From Dyadobacter fermentans (GTDB lineage: Bacteria > Bacteroidota > Bacteroidia > Cytophagales > Spirosomataceae): 64,000 nucleotides of DNA. The position numbers were made by a program, and so were the translations under genes. Shown here piece by piece: positions 9,240-17,078 of the stretch (the stretch's first letter is position 1; each line of letters begins with the position of its first letter). The stretch lies in NCBI RefSeq assembly GCF_019924045.1, contig NZ_JAHXBN010000018.1, forward strand, positions 372,001 to 436,000, given 5' to 3'. The notes under the pieces were generated by a model. The model searched no databases. It was not told the DNA's origin and was given only the letters and a program-made list of their open reading frames with translations.

Positions 9240-10091
9240 TCAATTGCTCTGCGGCGTTTTCAATTTATCTAAAATCCTCAAAATCGTCGTGTCCTCCACC
9301 ACATTGGATTCGTTGTCGTGGTTGTGGAATTCTTCCAGTTTTCGTTTGCGCTTCGTATCGCTGATGCCCCGCTCCACCTTTTGCCGGTATTCCTCCAACG
9401 ACCGGCAATAATAGTGGTTCAACTGGATCGTATCCACACTCACATCCGCCAATGCCTCCTCAATAGGTACAAAATGCTCATTTACGCAGGAATACCCCGG
9501 TTTGAATTTGAAACAATGCGATTTGTAAGCCGACTGCACAAAACGTGGCTGGACAATACTTTTAATATGGCGGTTAGGCGGGAAAGAAATCTCCGATCGT
9601 CTGGTAAAGTTTTCCAATTGACTGCCCGCGGGTTTTTCGATATGATTATTCGAACCAAATATCAACCACGACAGCCCAAGACCGCCGTAGTCCTCATATT
9701 TTTCAAGCAATCGGGGCAGGTTGGCACTTTCATTTTTCGGTACGATAAACTCGTCCATATCAATGAAGGCGATCCATCTCGAATTATAACCAAAGTTATC
9801 GAGGCAATGCTGGTACGCTTTCACGTGCATGTTCTGCCCGGGAATACGCGTAACCGTCACCCATTTGCTATAACCAAGTAAGGCAATGGCATCTTTAACA
9901 GGGCTCTTGCTGCCATTATCGTAAATATAGAAATGTTCTACCCCGACTTTCCGGTGATAATCCAGCCATTCGGCCAGATAATCATTTTCGTCTTTTACAA
10001 TGCAGCAAACGGACAAATAATATTGAGGTTCAACAGATTCACCGGTGCGGGAGCCGCGAAACCGGGAAAGCAGATTTTGAATGGAAAACAT
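9240..10091 (-). CDS. Glycosyltransferase family 92-like protein
   Basis: A 283-residue protein of the GT92 (DUF23) type. Hallmarks are VCCIVKDENDYLAEWLDYH near residue 30, GVEHFYIYDNGS, the DxD-type metal/nucleotide site AFIDMDEFIVP, and a later CVNEHFVP. GT92 enzymes typically move galactose or a related sugar onto a glycan. No signal peptide or membrane helix is evident beyond a weak N-terminal hydrophobic stretch. The ATG at 10091 is preferred; an in-frame TTG at 10127 would also be possible and would sit just after the lrp stop. It is co-directional with lrp and may be read from the same transcript. Confidence 0.82.
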   Translation of the reverse strand: MFSIQNLLSRFRGSRTGESVEPQYYLSVCCIVKDENDYLAEWLDYHRKVGVEHFYIYDNGSKSPVKDAIALLGYSKWVTVTRIPGQNMHVKAYQHCLDNFGYNSRWIAFIDMDEFIVPKNESANLPRLLEKYEDYGGLGLSWLIFGSNNHIEKPAGSQLENFTRRSEISFPPNRHIKSIVQPRFVQSAYKSHCFKFKPGYSCVNEHFVPIEEALADVSVDTIQLNHYYCRSLEEYRQKVERGISDTKRKRKLEEFHNHDNESNVVEDTTILRILDKLKTPQSN

Positions 10092-10129
10092 GATGGCTAA
10101 TGAGATTTTGTCGATGACGTGCGCCAAAG

Positions 10130-10600
10130 TTATGGCTTATTGATCGGAATACTCAACCCTGCTTTTACAATATCCAATACGATACTGGTTTTAAAGCTCT
10201 TAACATTATTGTTCCCGAAAAACAATTGTTGGGTCAGCTCTTCATACTCTTTCATGCTGTAAACAACCAGTATAAGGATAAAATCGACGTCGCCCGTCAC
10301 GTAATAGCATTGCTGCACCTGCGGGGCGCTGCTGAAAATCGCCTTGGCTTGTTTGATGATCTCCACTTTCTCCACTTCCATCTTCACCTCCGTAAAAATC
10401 GTGATCGGCCGGCCCAGTTTTTCGGGGTCGAGCACCGAAATGTCCGCCCTGATCACGCCTGTTTCCCGCAGCCGCTTGATACGCCGCTGCACCGCGGGCG
10501 CCGACAGTCCAATCTGCTCTCCGATATCGCGCTGGGGCGTCGTATTATCGGCTTGGAGGATCGCCAGAATGGAAATATCGAATGAGTCGAGTGTAATCAT
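10130..10600 (-). CDS. Lrp/AsnC-family transcriptional regulator
   Basis: A 156-residue protein with the full Lrp/AsnC layout. The N-terminal helix-turn-helix (LDSFDISILAILQADNTTPQRDIGEQIGLS-APAVQRRIKRL) is followed by a RAM ligand-binding domain that includes QQCYYVTGDVDFILILVV. Such proteins bind amino acids and control amino-acid transport or metabolism, often acting on the divergent neighbour. Here the neighbour is an EamA-type exporter, and the shared 107-bp control region holds two palindromes. Start ATG at 10600 gives the normal N-terminus. Confidence 0.93.
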   Translation of the reverse strand: MITLDSFDISILAILQADNTTPQRDIGEQIGLSAPAVQRRIKRLRETGVIRADISVLDPEKLGRPITIFTEVKMEVEKVEIIKQAKAIFSSAPQVQQCYYVTGDVDFILILVVYSMKEYEELTQQLFFGNNNVKSFKTSIVLDIVKAGLSIPINKP

Positions 10601-10625
10601 AAGAATAGTGCAACGAAACAAAATT

Positions 10626-10679
10626 GCAAATTTGCCCTCAAAATCGAGGAAAAATTACGCCTGACCAAAATTAATTTTG
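10626..10679. promoter_or_regulatory. Divergent lrp/eamA control region with two palindromes
   Basis: Two perfect palindromes lie between the divergent starts: GCAAATTTGC (10626-10635) and CAAAATTAATTTTG (10666-10679). The second contains TAATTTTG on both strands, which equals the Bacteroidota -7 consensus TAnnTTTG, so it could serve as a promoter element and as an Lrp site. Lrp autoregulation and control of the exporter is inferred. Confidence 0.5.
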
Positions 10680-10707
10680 CGCAACAATTTAATTCGATCA
10701 AAGTCAA

Positions 10708-11621
10708 ATGCAGAATCAGGCGGGGAAGGGAATCGCTATGGTGCTGATGGCCGCCAGTTTGTGGGGTGTATCAGGCACATTCAGTCAGTTTTTATTTCAA
10801 CAACAACACATCAGCGTCGAGTGGCTGATGTCGGTCCGGATGCTCATTTCCGGGATAGTTCTCGTGGCCATCAGCAAGGCCCAAAAAATGCGGACACATT
10901 CGCGCCCTGGAAAGACAAACGCGACGCGATCCGCCTCCTCTCTTTCGGTATTCTGGGCATGCTAACCGTCCAGTACACCTATTTCGCGGCCATTAAACAT
11001 TCCAATGCGGCCACTGCCACCATATTGCAGTTTACGAGCCCCATTATCATCGCCGTTTACCTGGCGGTTAAGTTCAAAAAGCCATTGCGGCCGCTCAATC
11101 TGGTGGCTATTGCCGTCGCGATGCTGGGCACATTCCTGCTTGTCACACACGGAAAACCGGGCGAGCTGGCCATTTCGGGGACGGCGCTGGCCTGGGGCCT
11201 TGCCTCGGCCGTGAGCCTGGCGATGTATACCATTCAACCGGAATCGCTGCTCAAAAGATACCACGAAACCACCATCATCGGCTGGGGCCTCCTCATCGGC
11301 GGCGTCGGCATTTCGCTCGTGCGCGCCCCCTGGCACACCGACGGCATCTGGGACATGCACACCTACGCCTACACCGCATTCGTAGTCCTTTTCGGCACGC
11401 TCATCCCCTTCTACGCCTACCTCACCGGCGTAAAACTGATCGGCGGCCAGAAAGCGAGCCTCCTCACCTCCGCCGAACCACTCTCCGCCGCGCTGCTGTC
11501 CGTGAGCTGGCTCGGCGTACCCTTCCTCCTGATGGACTACATCGGCGCCGGGCTGATTATCTCGACGGTATTTCTGCTCGCGATGGAGCGGGATGTGGCG
11601 TTGGAGCCACCTGTGGTGTAA
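10708..11621 (+). pseudogene. EamA/DMT-family exporter with a one-base frameshift
   Basis: Two reading frames together encode one complete EamA (drug/metabolite transporter) protein of about 304 residues with ten membrane helices. The first frame gives MQNQAGKGIAMVLMAASLWGV and runs through LISGIVLVAISKAQ; the second continues from NADTFAPWKDKRDAIRLL to the natural end. The switch falls at an A6 tract (10883-10888), where a seventh A would restore the frame. It may be a true inactivating mutation, a phase-variable or slippage-rescued tract, or a sequencing error. As read, the product would be a short truncated peptide. It is divergent from the Lrp regulator, which fits an amino-acid exporter. 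Confidence 0.85.
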
Positions 11622-11647
11622 CATATTGAAGTGAGATATGATAAGCA

Positions 11648-11681
11648 AAAGCCAGGCAATCGGGTTCGATTGCCTGGCTTT
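11648..11681. terminator. Strong bidirectional terminator after eamA
   Basis: A perfect 15-bp stem: AAAGCCAGGCAATCG (11648-11662), loop GGTT, and CGATTGCCTGGCTTT (11667-11681). A and T flanks suit both directions. It probably once served two convergent genes, eamA and the minus-strand gene now left as a remnant. Confidence 0.9.
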
Positions 11682-11708
11682 GTTTGTATTTAGGGAGGTG
11701 TAAGCAAG

Positions 11709-11816
11709 TTACCCCTTCATCACCTCAACCCGCTGGAAGAAAAATACCAGCTCCTTGAATGACGTGAAAATGTCGGCTGCGCGGGGATATAAGGGCAAAA
11801 TTTGCCTATACCCGTA
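11709..11816 (-). pseudogene. C-terminal remnant of a disrupted minus-strand gene
   Basis: On the minus strand an open frame of 35 codons ends at a TAA (11709-11711) and reads YGYRQILPLYPRAADIFTSF, then KELVFFFQRVEVMKG. Codon use (CTG, CAG, GAG, TTC) matches the surrounding genome rather than the AT-rich insert next to it. The frame meets a stop at 11817-11819, close to where the AT-rich segment begins. Position, right beside a bidirectional terminator, fits the 3' end of a gene whose 5' part was replaced or displaced. No family recognised. Confidence 0.4.
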
Positions 11817-14060
11817 CTACTGAATAGCGGATACAAAAGCACCCTGCCAACCGCCTGATAATTACAGATTCCGGTTGGCGATCAATTTTGTTACTCATCT
11901 CTAAAAATCACTATATTGCAACATGGCAGAAGAGCAGCCTTTCTTAGCTTAACATTTTAATAATCAGCCAATTAAAACCCAAATAAACAATTACAAAGTA
12001 TTCAAATATGCAGATAGACATCAAAGGAAAAATAAACGAAAAAAAACTTGCTTTTAGTAACACACTCTTACCGTTGTTCGAGGCAGTCGTAAACTCCATT
12101 CAAGCAATCGAAGAGGAAACATCTACTAAACCTGGCATTGTTAGGATCAACATTGTTCGATCGGAACAAGAAACAATAAACTTTGGAAGGTCAGAGATAC
12201 TTCCTGAAATTTCAGATTTTCATATAGAAGACAACGGAGTTGGCTTCAACGAAAAAAACTTCGAGTCATTTAACTATGCACACTCAACCTACAAGTTTGG
12301 CAAAGGCGGAAAAGGGATCGGTAGGTTCACATGGCTAAGAGCTTTCGGCCGTGCAGAAGTCGAAAGTCATTTTTTTGAAAACCAAAATTGGCACCTCCGC
12401 AAATTTAACTTTGAACCGACTCGATCAGGAATTGAAAAGCACACTATACATATTATTGACGAAGCCCCACAACGTCAGACGATTGTAAAACTTAGGAATT
12501 TGAAAGAAGAATACAGGAAATGGTGCAATAATAACCCAGAAGATATTGCCTTGAAAATTATTGAGCATTGCTTTATCTATTTTATCAACAAACAGTGCCC
12601 CAGGATTATTATTAAAGACCTCGGCAACGAAATAGTTGTCAATGACTTGTTTACAAAATTTACAAACGGACAAGTAAAGACGAAGGAGGTAAAAATCCGA
12701 GATAATGTCTTTAAATTAAACTTAGTTAAACTATATAGCAACAAACTTGACAATAAAATCCATTACTGCGCGAATACCAGGGAAGTACTTGATGACAAAA
12801 TATCTATTGACATTCCTGAGCTCGATGATTTCTTGTACGATGCAGAGGGCAATAAATTCTCAATAGCAATCTATGTAGAAGGGGCATATTTAGACGCCAA
12901 TGTTAACGATGAAAGAACCTCTATTTCATTTTCAAAAGGCGAAATTGATTTTCCGGACCAAACTAGTCAAGAAGAACTTCGAAAGACAATAACAGAAAAA
13001 ATTCACTCAGATTTCTCTGAACAGATCGATCAACTTTCGTTGAAGCGAGTTGAAAAAGTGAGAGAGTTTGTAAACCGTCACCCGAGATACAGACAATTAC
13101 TGAAATATAAACCTAACGAATTAAAGCGGATACCTTCCACTCTCAACGACGAGAAGCTCGAAATCGAACTCTTCAAAGTTCAGCAAGCATTAGAACTCGA
13201 AGTTAAACAAGAAGTTACTGCGGAATTAAAGTTTATCAACAGCGAAGAAGACAGTAATACTTTCAACGAAGACAAACAGGCTCTTTACAGCAAAATCATC
13301 GAAGTAGGAAACTCTAAATTATCTGAATATGTAATACACCCAAAGCTTGTACTGGATTTGTTTCAAAAATTATTGAACGAAAGGGCCACTGAACGAGCAG
13401 TGCACAACTTGATATTTCCACTACAAAGTCTTTCGGATGAGATTGGCTTCGAAGATCACAACCTTTGGATGATCGACGATAAACTTTCATACCACAAATA
13501 TCTCGCGTCAGATAAAAGTTTTAAAAAGATCGACTCCATTAAATCTGATTCTAACGATCGGCCGGACATCATAATATTTAATCATCCCTTTGTTTTTTCG
13601 AACGATAGTAAACCATACGAATCAATTGTCTTAATAGAATTTAAGCGCCCAATGCGAGATGATTATCTTGATGATGAAAATCCAATACAACAAATTAACA
13701 AATATGCCAGAGAAATCATTGACGGCGAAGCAAAAGACAAAAACAATAGAGAATTTGGTTTAAGAAGCAACACACCAATCTACGCTTACATTATCTGCGA
13801 CCTAACAAAAAAACTACAAGCCTACGCGAAAGACGGAGGTTACCGTCTATTACCCGGCGGAGATGGATACTTTGCTTTTAACGATAACTACAATATGTAT
13901 GTCGAAATAATGAGCTTTGATAAAATATTAAAGGATTCCAAGGAACGTAATCGGGTCTTATTTGAAAAGTTGAATATAGGTTAATAATTTAATAGAGTAA
14001 CGTAGTTTTTTTCTCCTGCTAGGACCAAGATATCTTGACCACCTACTACCCCATTAACCA
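11817..14060. other. AT-rich, probably acquired segment
   Basis: From about 11.85 to 14.05 kb the sequence becomes much richer in A and T than both flanks, with codons such as AAA, AAT, ATA and TTA dominating. It carries one large gene (GHKL-nuclease fusion) with a roughly 180-bp AT-rich leader. The first part (to 12007) holds no gene. Neither clear target-site duplication nor terminal inverted repeat nor transposase or integrase could be found, so the means of insertion is unknown. Edges are approximate, judged by eye from composition. Confidence 0.6.
12008..13984 (+). CDS. GHKL ATPase fused to PD-(D/E)xK-type nuclease, candidate defence protein
   Basis: A 658-residue cytoplasmic protein. 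The N-terminus is a GHKL (Hsp90/MutL/MORC-type) ATPase: N-box E25-A-V-V-N29, G1 box D75-N-G-V-G79, and a glycine-rich lid FGKGGKGIGRF (97-107). A Lys/Glu-rich helical middle follows (about 320-450). The C-terminus carries a PD-(D/E)xK-like core: P519-D520-I-I-I-F, then about 24 residues on, I-E544-F-K546-R-P, and the helix NPIQQINKYAREI, which supplies a Q as in many such nucleases. ATP-dependent DNA sensing coupled to cleavage is inferred. The AT-rich composition and its lone position in a disrupted locus suggest transfer and a role in anti-phage defence. I cannot match it with a named system from memory. Confidence 0.75.
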   Translation: MQIDIKGKINEKKLAFSNTLLPLFEAVVNSIQAIEEETSTKPGIVRINIVRSEQETINFGRSEILPEISDFHIEDNGVGFNEKNFESFNYAHSTYKFGKGGKGIGRFTWLRAFGRAEVESHFFENQNWHLRKFNFEPTRSGIEKHTIHIIDEAPQRQTIVKLRNLKEEYRKWCNNNPEDIALKIIEHCFIYFINKQCPRIIIKDLGNEIVVNDLFTKFTNGQVKTKEVKIRDNVFKLNLVKLYSNKLDNKIHYCANTREVLDDKISIDIPELDDFLYDAEGNKFSIAIYVEGAYLDANVNDERTSISFSKGEIDFPDQTSQEELRKTITEKIHSDFSEQIDQLSLKRVEKVREFVNRHPRYRQLLKYKPNELKRIPSTLNDEKLEIELFKVQQALELEVKQEVTAELKFINSEEDSNTFNEDKQALYSKIIEVGNSKLSEYVIHPKLVLDLFQKLLNERATERAVHNLIFPLQSLSDEIGFEDHNLWMIDDKLSYHKYLASDKSFKKIDSIKSDSNDRPDIIIFNHPFVFSNDSKPYESIVLIEFKRPMRDDYLDDENPIQQINKYAREIIDGEAKDKNNREFGLRSNTPIYAYIICDLTKKLQAYAKDGGYRLLPGGDGYFAFNDNYNMYVEIMSFDKILKDSKERNRVLFEKLNIG

Positions 14061-14304
14061 CCTCTTCCCGCAGCTTCGCCGACGTGAAAGCATCGCCCTT
14101 CGGCGTGTGAATCAATCCAAATGGAGTCGTCGGCGCGGTGAATGCCCGGTTTAGATGATGCGCCACGTCGGCATACAGCGACTTGCCCTTGAAACGGTCG
14201 GTTCGCGGGTGGTCCGCCGCGATGTAATGCTGCGCGGAAGTCTGCACGTACAACAGCAACAGCGCCACAAATATCACGAAGTTTTCAGTCGGTGTCTGGT
14301 TCAT
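13981..14304 (-). CDS. Small secreted protein, probably 3'-altered by the adjacent insertion
   Basis: A 107-residue protein with a signal peptide or single N-terminal helix (MNQTPTENFVIFVALLLLYV then QTSAQ). The mature part has no family I recognise. It lies 28 bases after the rhodanese gene on the same strand and is probably its operon partner. The last 25 or so codons (GVVGGQDILVLAGEKNYVTL) are AT-rich and use other codons than the first 80, so the natural C-terminus may have been replaced by insert sequence. Its stop overlaps the stop of the convergent GHKL gene by 3 bases. It may be the 5' part of the gene whose 3' end is seen at 11709-11816. Confidence 0.5.
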   Translation of the reverse strand: MNQTPTENFVIFVALLLLYVQTSAQHYIAADHPRTDRFKGKSLYADVAHHLNRAFTAPTTPFGLIHTPKGDAFTSAKLREEVVNGVVGGQDILVLAGEKNYVTLLNY

Positions 14305-14332
14305 GGATTTTCTGGTGCAAACAATGTCGGGA

Positions 14333-14746
14333 CTACTTTCTGGATGCGCTGGTTTGCAGTTGTTCGGCCGGAAAACCGTCGGCTTTCAACTGCTCAAAAC
14401 CGCCGATGTTGTAATAAGAGTGAAAACCGAGTGTTTTAAGAGTATCGGCCGCCTTCCCGCTACGGTTGCCGGAGCGGCAATAGAGGTATACCGGCCTGTT
14501 TTTATCGAGTTTGGCGATCTGCGCTTTAAAGTCCGGACCGTTGAAATTGATATTTCGGGAGTATTGCAAATGCCCGCCGTCGAACTCCTCGGGCGTACGC
14601 ACATCCACAAGATAAGCCTTTCCGGCCTTGATCTGGGCCAATGCCTGCGGATCGGGTTTAACAATGTTTTGAGGCGCGGGATGTTGCGCCTGCACGGCCG
14701 CTACCGACGCCAAAAAGAGAATAATCAGAAAAGATAGCTTTTTCAT
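14333..14746 (-). CDS. Periplasmic rhodanese-like protein
   Basis: A 137-residue protein with a Sec signal peptide (MKKLSFLIILFLASVAAVQA) and a single rhodanese domain. Key elements are YLVDVRTPEEFDGGHL, the active-site loop YLYCRSGNRSGKAA with the catalytic Cys, and GGFEQLKADGFP at the end. Such single-domain rhodaneses transfer sulfane sulfur or act as redox/cyanide-handling proteins; the exported form is common in Bacteroidota. First gene of a probable two-gene transcript with the small secreted protein downstream. Confidence 0.9.
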   Translation of the reverse strand: MKKLSFLIILFLASVAAVQAQHPAPQNIVKPDPQALAQIKAGKAYLVDVRTPEEFDGGHLQYSRNINFNGPDFKAQIAKLDKNRPVYLYCRSGNRSGKAADTLKTLGFHSYYNIGGFEQLKADGFPAEQLQTSASRK

Positions 14747-14965
14747 GAGATACAGTAATCTATTATTTTTATAGATTTAATATATAAAACTAGGAAATTA
14801 AACTGCCCGTCAACGATTTTCACGCGGGGACGTATTCGAAAATCCGGCATTATACCACCGGGCATTTTTCGACCGGCCTGGTTAAGCGACCGATTGGCAG
14901 TAATCAATGTATAAGTGTACAGCGAACGATATAGAATATACGAGCACTTGTTTACTTCAAAATAC

Positions 14966-15562
14966 CTACAAAGGCCGCTGCTTCCTTACGATGCTGAGCT
15001 TCACGCCCGCCAGCTCCGTCACCACCCGCACACAATGCCCGTGCTCGTAACTGTAAACACTCTCTTTCCCGTTGGGTAGCTCCACGCTGTAACTGCCGTT
15101 GCCCAGCTTCCTGATCCTGCACATCGCCCCGAATTTCTCGGAATATACAGCCTGCACCTGCGTCGGCTCCTGGTAATACAGGCCCGTGATCGTGTGTGCA
15201 ATCGGCGCCGCCACTTCCCATTTGCGGTAACGGTCAGCTTTTTCCGATAAATCGAAGCGATAATGCTGCGAGGCGAGCCGTGTGGTAACCGTCTGCTCGC
15301 GCCGTTTACCATTCACGGTCTGTTCGGTCAGCGAACTGTGGAGGGTGCCCTCCGAAAACTGGTTTTCAGCCACAAAACTGCCGGAATAAAAGGGTACGCT
15401 GAACTCCGCCTCGATCCGCTTGCGCAGCCGTGCGCCGTCGTCCTGCGGCAATACTTTCACCGACCCGATGGTGTGCCCGGCCATCACCACATCGAACGTC
15501 GCGACCTGGGCGTTGCCGGCGAACGACGCCAAAAGCAGTAGTATCAATAGAATTTTCGGCAT
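14966..15562 (-). CDS. Secreted DUF6134-like protein
   Basis: A 198-residue protein with a short signal peptide (MPKILLILLLLASFAGNAQ) followed by a beta-rich domain: VATFDVVMAGHTIGSVKV, several alternating strands, and a closing HGHCVRVVTELAGVKLSIV. The layout fits DUF6134, a periplasmic family related to DUF3108 beta-barrel-like proteins, whose function is unknown. Monocistronic; the region upstream carries unusual repeats. Confidence 0.6.
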   Translation of the reverse strand: MPKILLILLLLASFAGNAQVATFDVVMAGHTIGSVKVLPQDDGARLRKRIEAEFSVPFYSGSFVAENQFSEGTLHSSLTEQTVNGKRREQTVTTRLASQHYRFDLSEKADRYRKWEVAAPIAHTITGLYYQEPTQVQAVYSEKFGAMCRIRKLGNGSYSVELPNGKESVYSYEHGHCVRVVTELAGVKLSIVRKQRPL

Positions 15563-15604
15563 AAGTGGTCAGTTTCGATGATGTATAGCGAACAAATCGC
15601 GTAG

Positions 15605-15672
15605 CGATGTAATATTGGTAGATGTAAATAGATCAGATGACCCGAAAATCCCGTCAGGGATGCAACAGCATA
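15605..15672. repeat. Candidate interspersed intergenic repeat
   Basis: The stretch GATGTAATATTGGTAGATGT ... ATCCCGTCAGGGATGCAACAG looks like a type of dispersed intergenic element I associate with Cytophagales genomes. A partial echo, GACGTATTGGTAATGTAAAA, occurs near 16760. It contains the small palindrome CCCGTCAGGG-like core. Copy number cannot be judged from one window. Confidence 0.35.
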
Positions 15673-15754
15673 GTGCCAAAGCCCTGTTATTACATGCCCA
15701 AAGGGCACTAGCAGAATGCTCCTCTACCTTTATTTGATTTTAAATGACCGAATA

Positions 15755-15882
15755 GTCAAAATGCGGTCAGGTATTGTCATTGATGGTCAGAAATTGTTGT
15801 GCATAATACATGTTTAAAACGAATGTGTACGTTATCAAAGCTAAATCTGACAACACCTGACTATTCCTGACAATACCTGACC
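15755..15882. repeat. Inverted pair of 10-bp-phased GTCAG arrays
   Basis: GTCA occurs at 15755, 15766, 15776 and 15786, and its complement CTGAC at 15847, 15857, 15867 and 15877. Each array repeats at one helical turn (10, once 11, bases), and the arrays face each other across about 55 bases. The core GGTCAGGTATTGTCA (15765-15779) is exactly mirrored by TGACAATACCTGACC (15868-15882). It lies in the 330-bp gap between the hydroxylase stop and the DUF6134 start; no gene lies there. A protein-binding array or remnant of a mobile repeat is possible. Confidence 0.7.
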
Positions 15883-15892
15883 ATTCACCAAT

Positions 15893-16723
15893 TCACTTCG
15901 ACAGCTCGCTCCGTGCATCCTTCGACTTGAACAACGGGTAACCCAATTGCACGTACCACGGCTCTTCCTGGTAGTCTTCGAGCCCGATGTGCTCCGAAAA
16001 CTGTCTGGTGATTTTAGCCGTTCCAAACAGCATATCCCAGATAAAGAACATGTTGCCATAGTTCCCGTTGATCACCCCGATGCCGTCGGCATCGGTAGCG
16101 GCGTGGTGTGCATGGTGCGTCGCAGGGGTGGAAATGGTGCGTTCGAGTACCCACATTACGGGATGCAGCCATTTAATCGCGTAGAGCGGTTTATCCCAGC
16201 GCACGCTCGAATGGGCGGAAATACCGATCAGCGCTTTGAAAAAATAGCCTATCAGGAAAGCCTGGCCGAAGCCGAGGAATATGAGGACCGTCGACACGAT
16301 ACGCGGCGGGAACAGCAGCAGGTACACCCACGAGTTGCGGCCGGTGAGGAATACGCTCATTTCGGGCGCGCTGTGATGCACGCGGTGGCCCTTCCACAGC
16401 CACGTGTAGGTATGCGCGGCACGATGCCACCAGTATTGCGTGAAATCTTCGAGTAATGCGGTAATGAGCACGCCCGCCCACAACGGTACGGTTTCGAATA
16501 CATTATAATAGTCGGCGAAGAAGTAGTTGAGCACGTAGGCCGAAAGCAGGAAACTAAGCGGCCGTGTGATGACGCTCGACAGGAAAAGTCCCGCGAAATT
16601 GATATACCACTCATTTCGTGACCATTTCTCACTTTTATAAAGGCCTGTAAATGCTTCCGCAAAGCTGATCACCGCGAAAAGAATGAGGATTTCGTAATAA
16701 ATATGGCTGTCTGTGAATTTCAT
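15893..16723 (-). CDS. Sterol desaturase/fatty-acid hydroxylase family protein
   Basis: A 276-residue membrane protein with the histidine motifs of the non-haem di-iron hydroxylase/desaturase family: HRAAH, HRVHHS and THHAHH. About four membrane helices lie in the first 180 residues; the His clusters face the cytoplasm in known members. Family enzymes use O2 and two irons to hydroxylate or desaturate lipids, including fatty acids, carotenoids and sterols. Substrate here is unknown. The gene stands alone with a 355-bp upstream gap. Confidence 0.9.
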   Translation of the reverse strand: MKFTDSHIYYEILILFAVISFAEAFTGLYKSEKWSRNEWYINFAGLFLSSVITRPLSFLLSAYVLNYFFADYYNVFETVPLWAGVLITALLEDFTQYWWHRAAHTYTWLWKGHRVHHSAPEMSVFLTGRNSWVYLLLFPPRIVSTVLIFLGFGQAFLIGYFFKALIGISAHSSVRWDKPLYAIKWLHPVMWVLERTISTPATHHAHHAATDADGIGVINGNYGNMFFIWDMLFGTAKITRQFSEHIGLEDYQEEPWYVQLGYPLFKSKDARSELSK

Positions 16724-17078
16724 GTTACATAGGAAGTCTGTGTCGCGCGGGTGGCGGGCGACGTATTGGTAATGTAAAAACAGGGGGGCTTACCGACGGG
16801 CGCCGGCATGCAGAGACTCAGCTAGCAACAACAACAGCCTGCTCCGTGAGAAGCAAATGGTACAGCCGCGGGCGCACCTGTGTAGCGACGGCCGGAAAAA
16901 AGGGCATTATGTGTAGTTTTAATCGAACGCATATGCGATGTCGTTAAGGAATAGACACAGCTTCGGGTGGTTCTCAGCTCGATTGAATGATCAGATTGCA
17001 TGCAAAGTTAATGTAACAGCCTCTTAACTTCCAAGCATTTGCGCAAAAAAGTATTTAAACTCTATGGATTTAATAGAT
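16724..17078. other. Intergenic region, no gene seen
   Basis: 355 bases between the hydroxylase start and the SDR stop. It must hold the hydroxylase promoter. Around 16750-16790 there is a fragment resembling the interspersed repeat near 15605. At 17067-17085 lies a perfect dyad GATTTAATAGATTTAAATC that runs into the SDR stop codon. I see no RNA gene or coding region. Confidence 0.5.

Noticed and set aside
14025..14036. Palindrome CAAGATATCTTG at the right edge of the AT-rich block as an insertion terminus
   Set aside because: It lies within the reading frame and has no matching copy at the left edge.
11811..14060. Short TACTAC sequence at both edges of the AT-rich block as a target-site duplication
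   Set aside because: Six bases with imprecise edges can easily match by chance and no transposase or inverted ends were seen.
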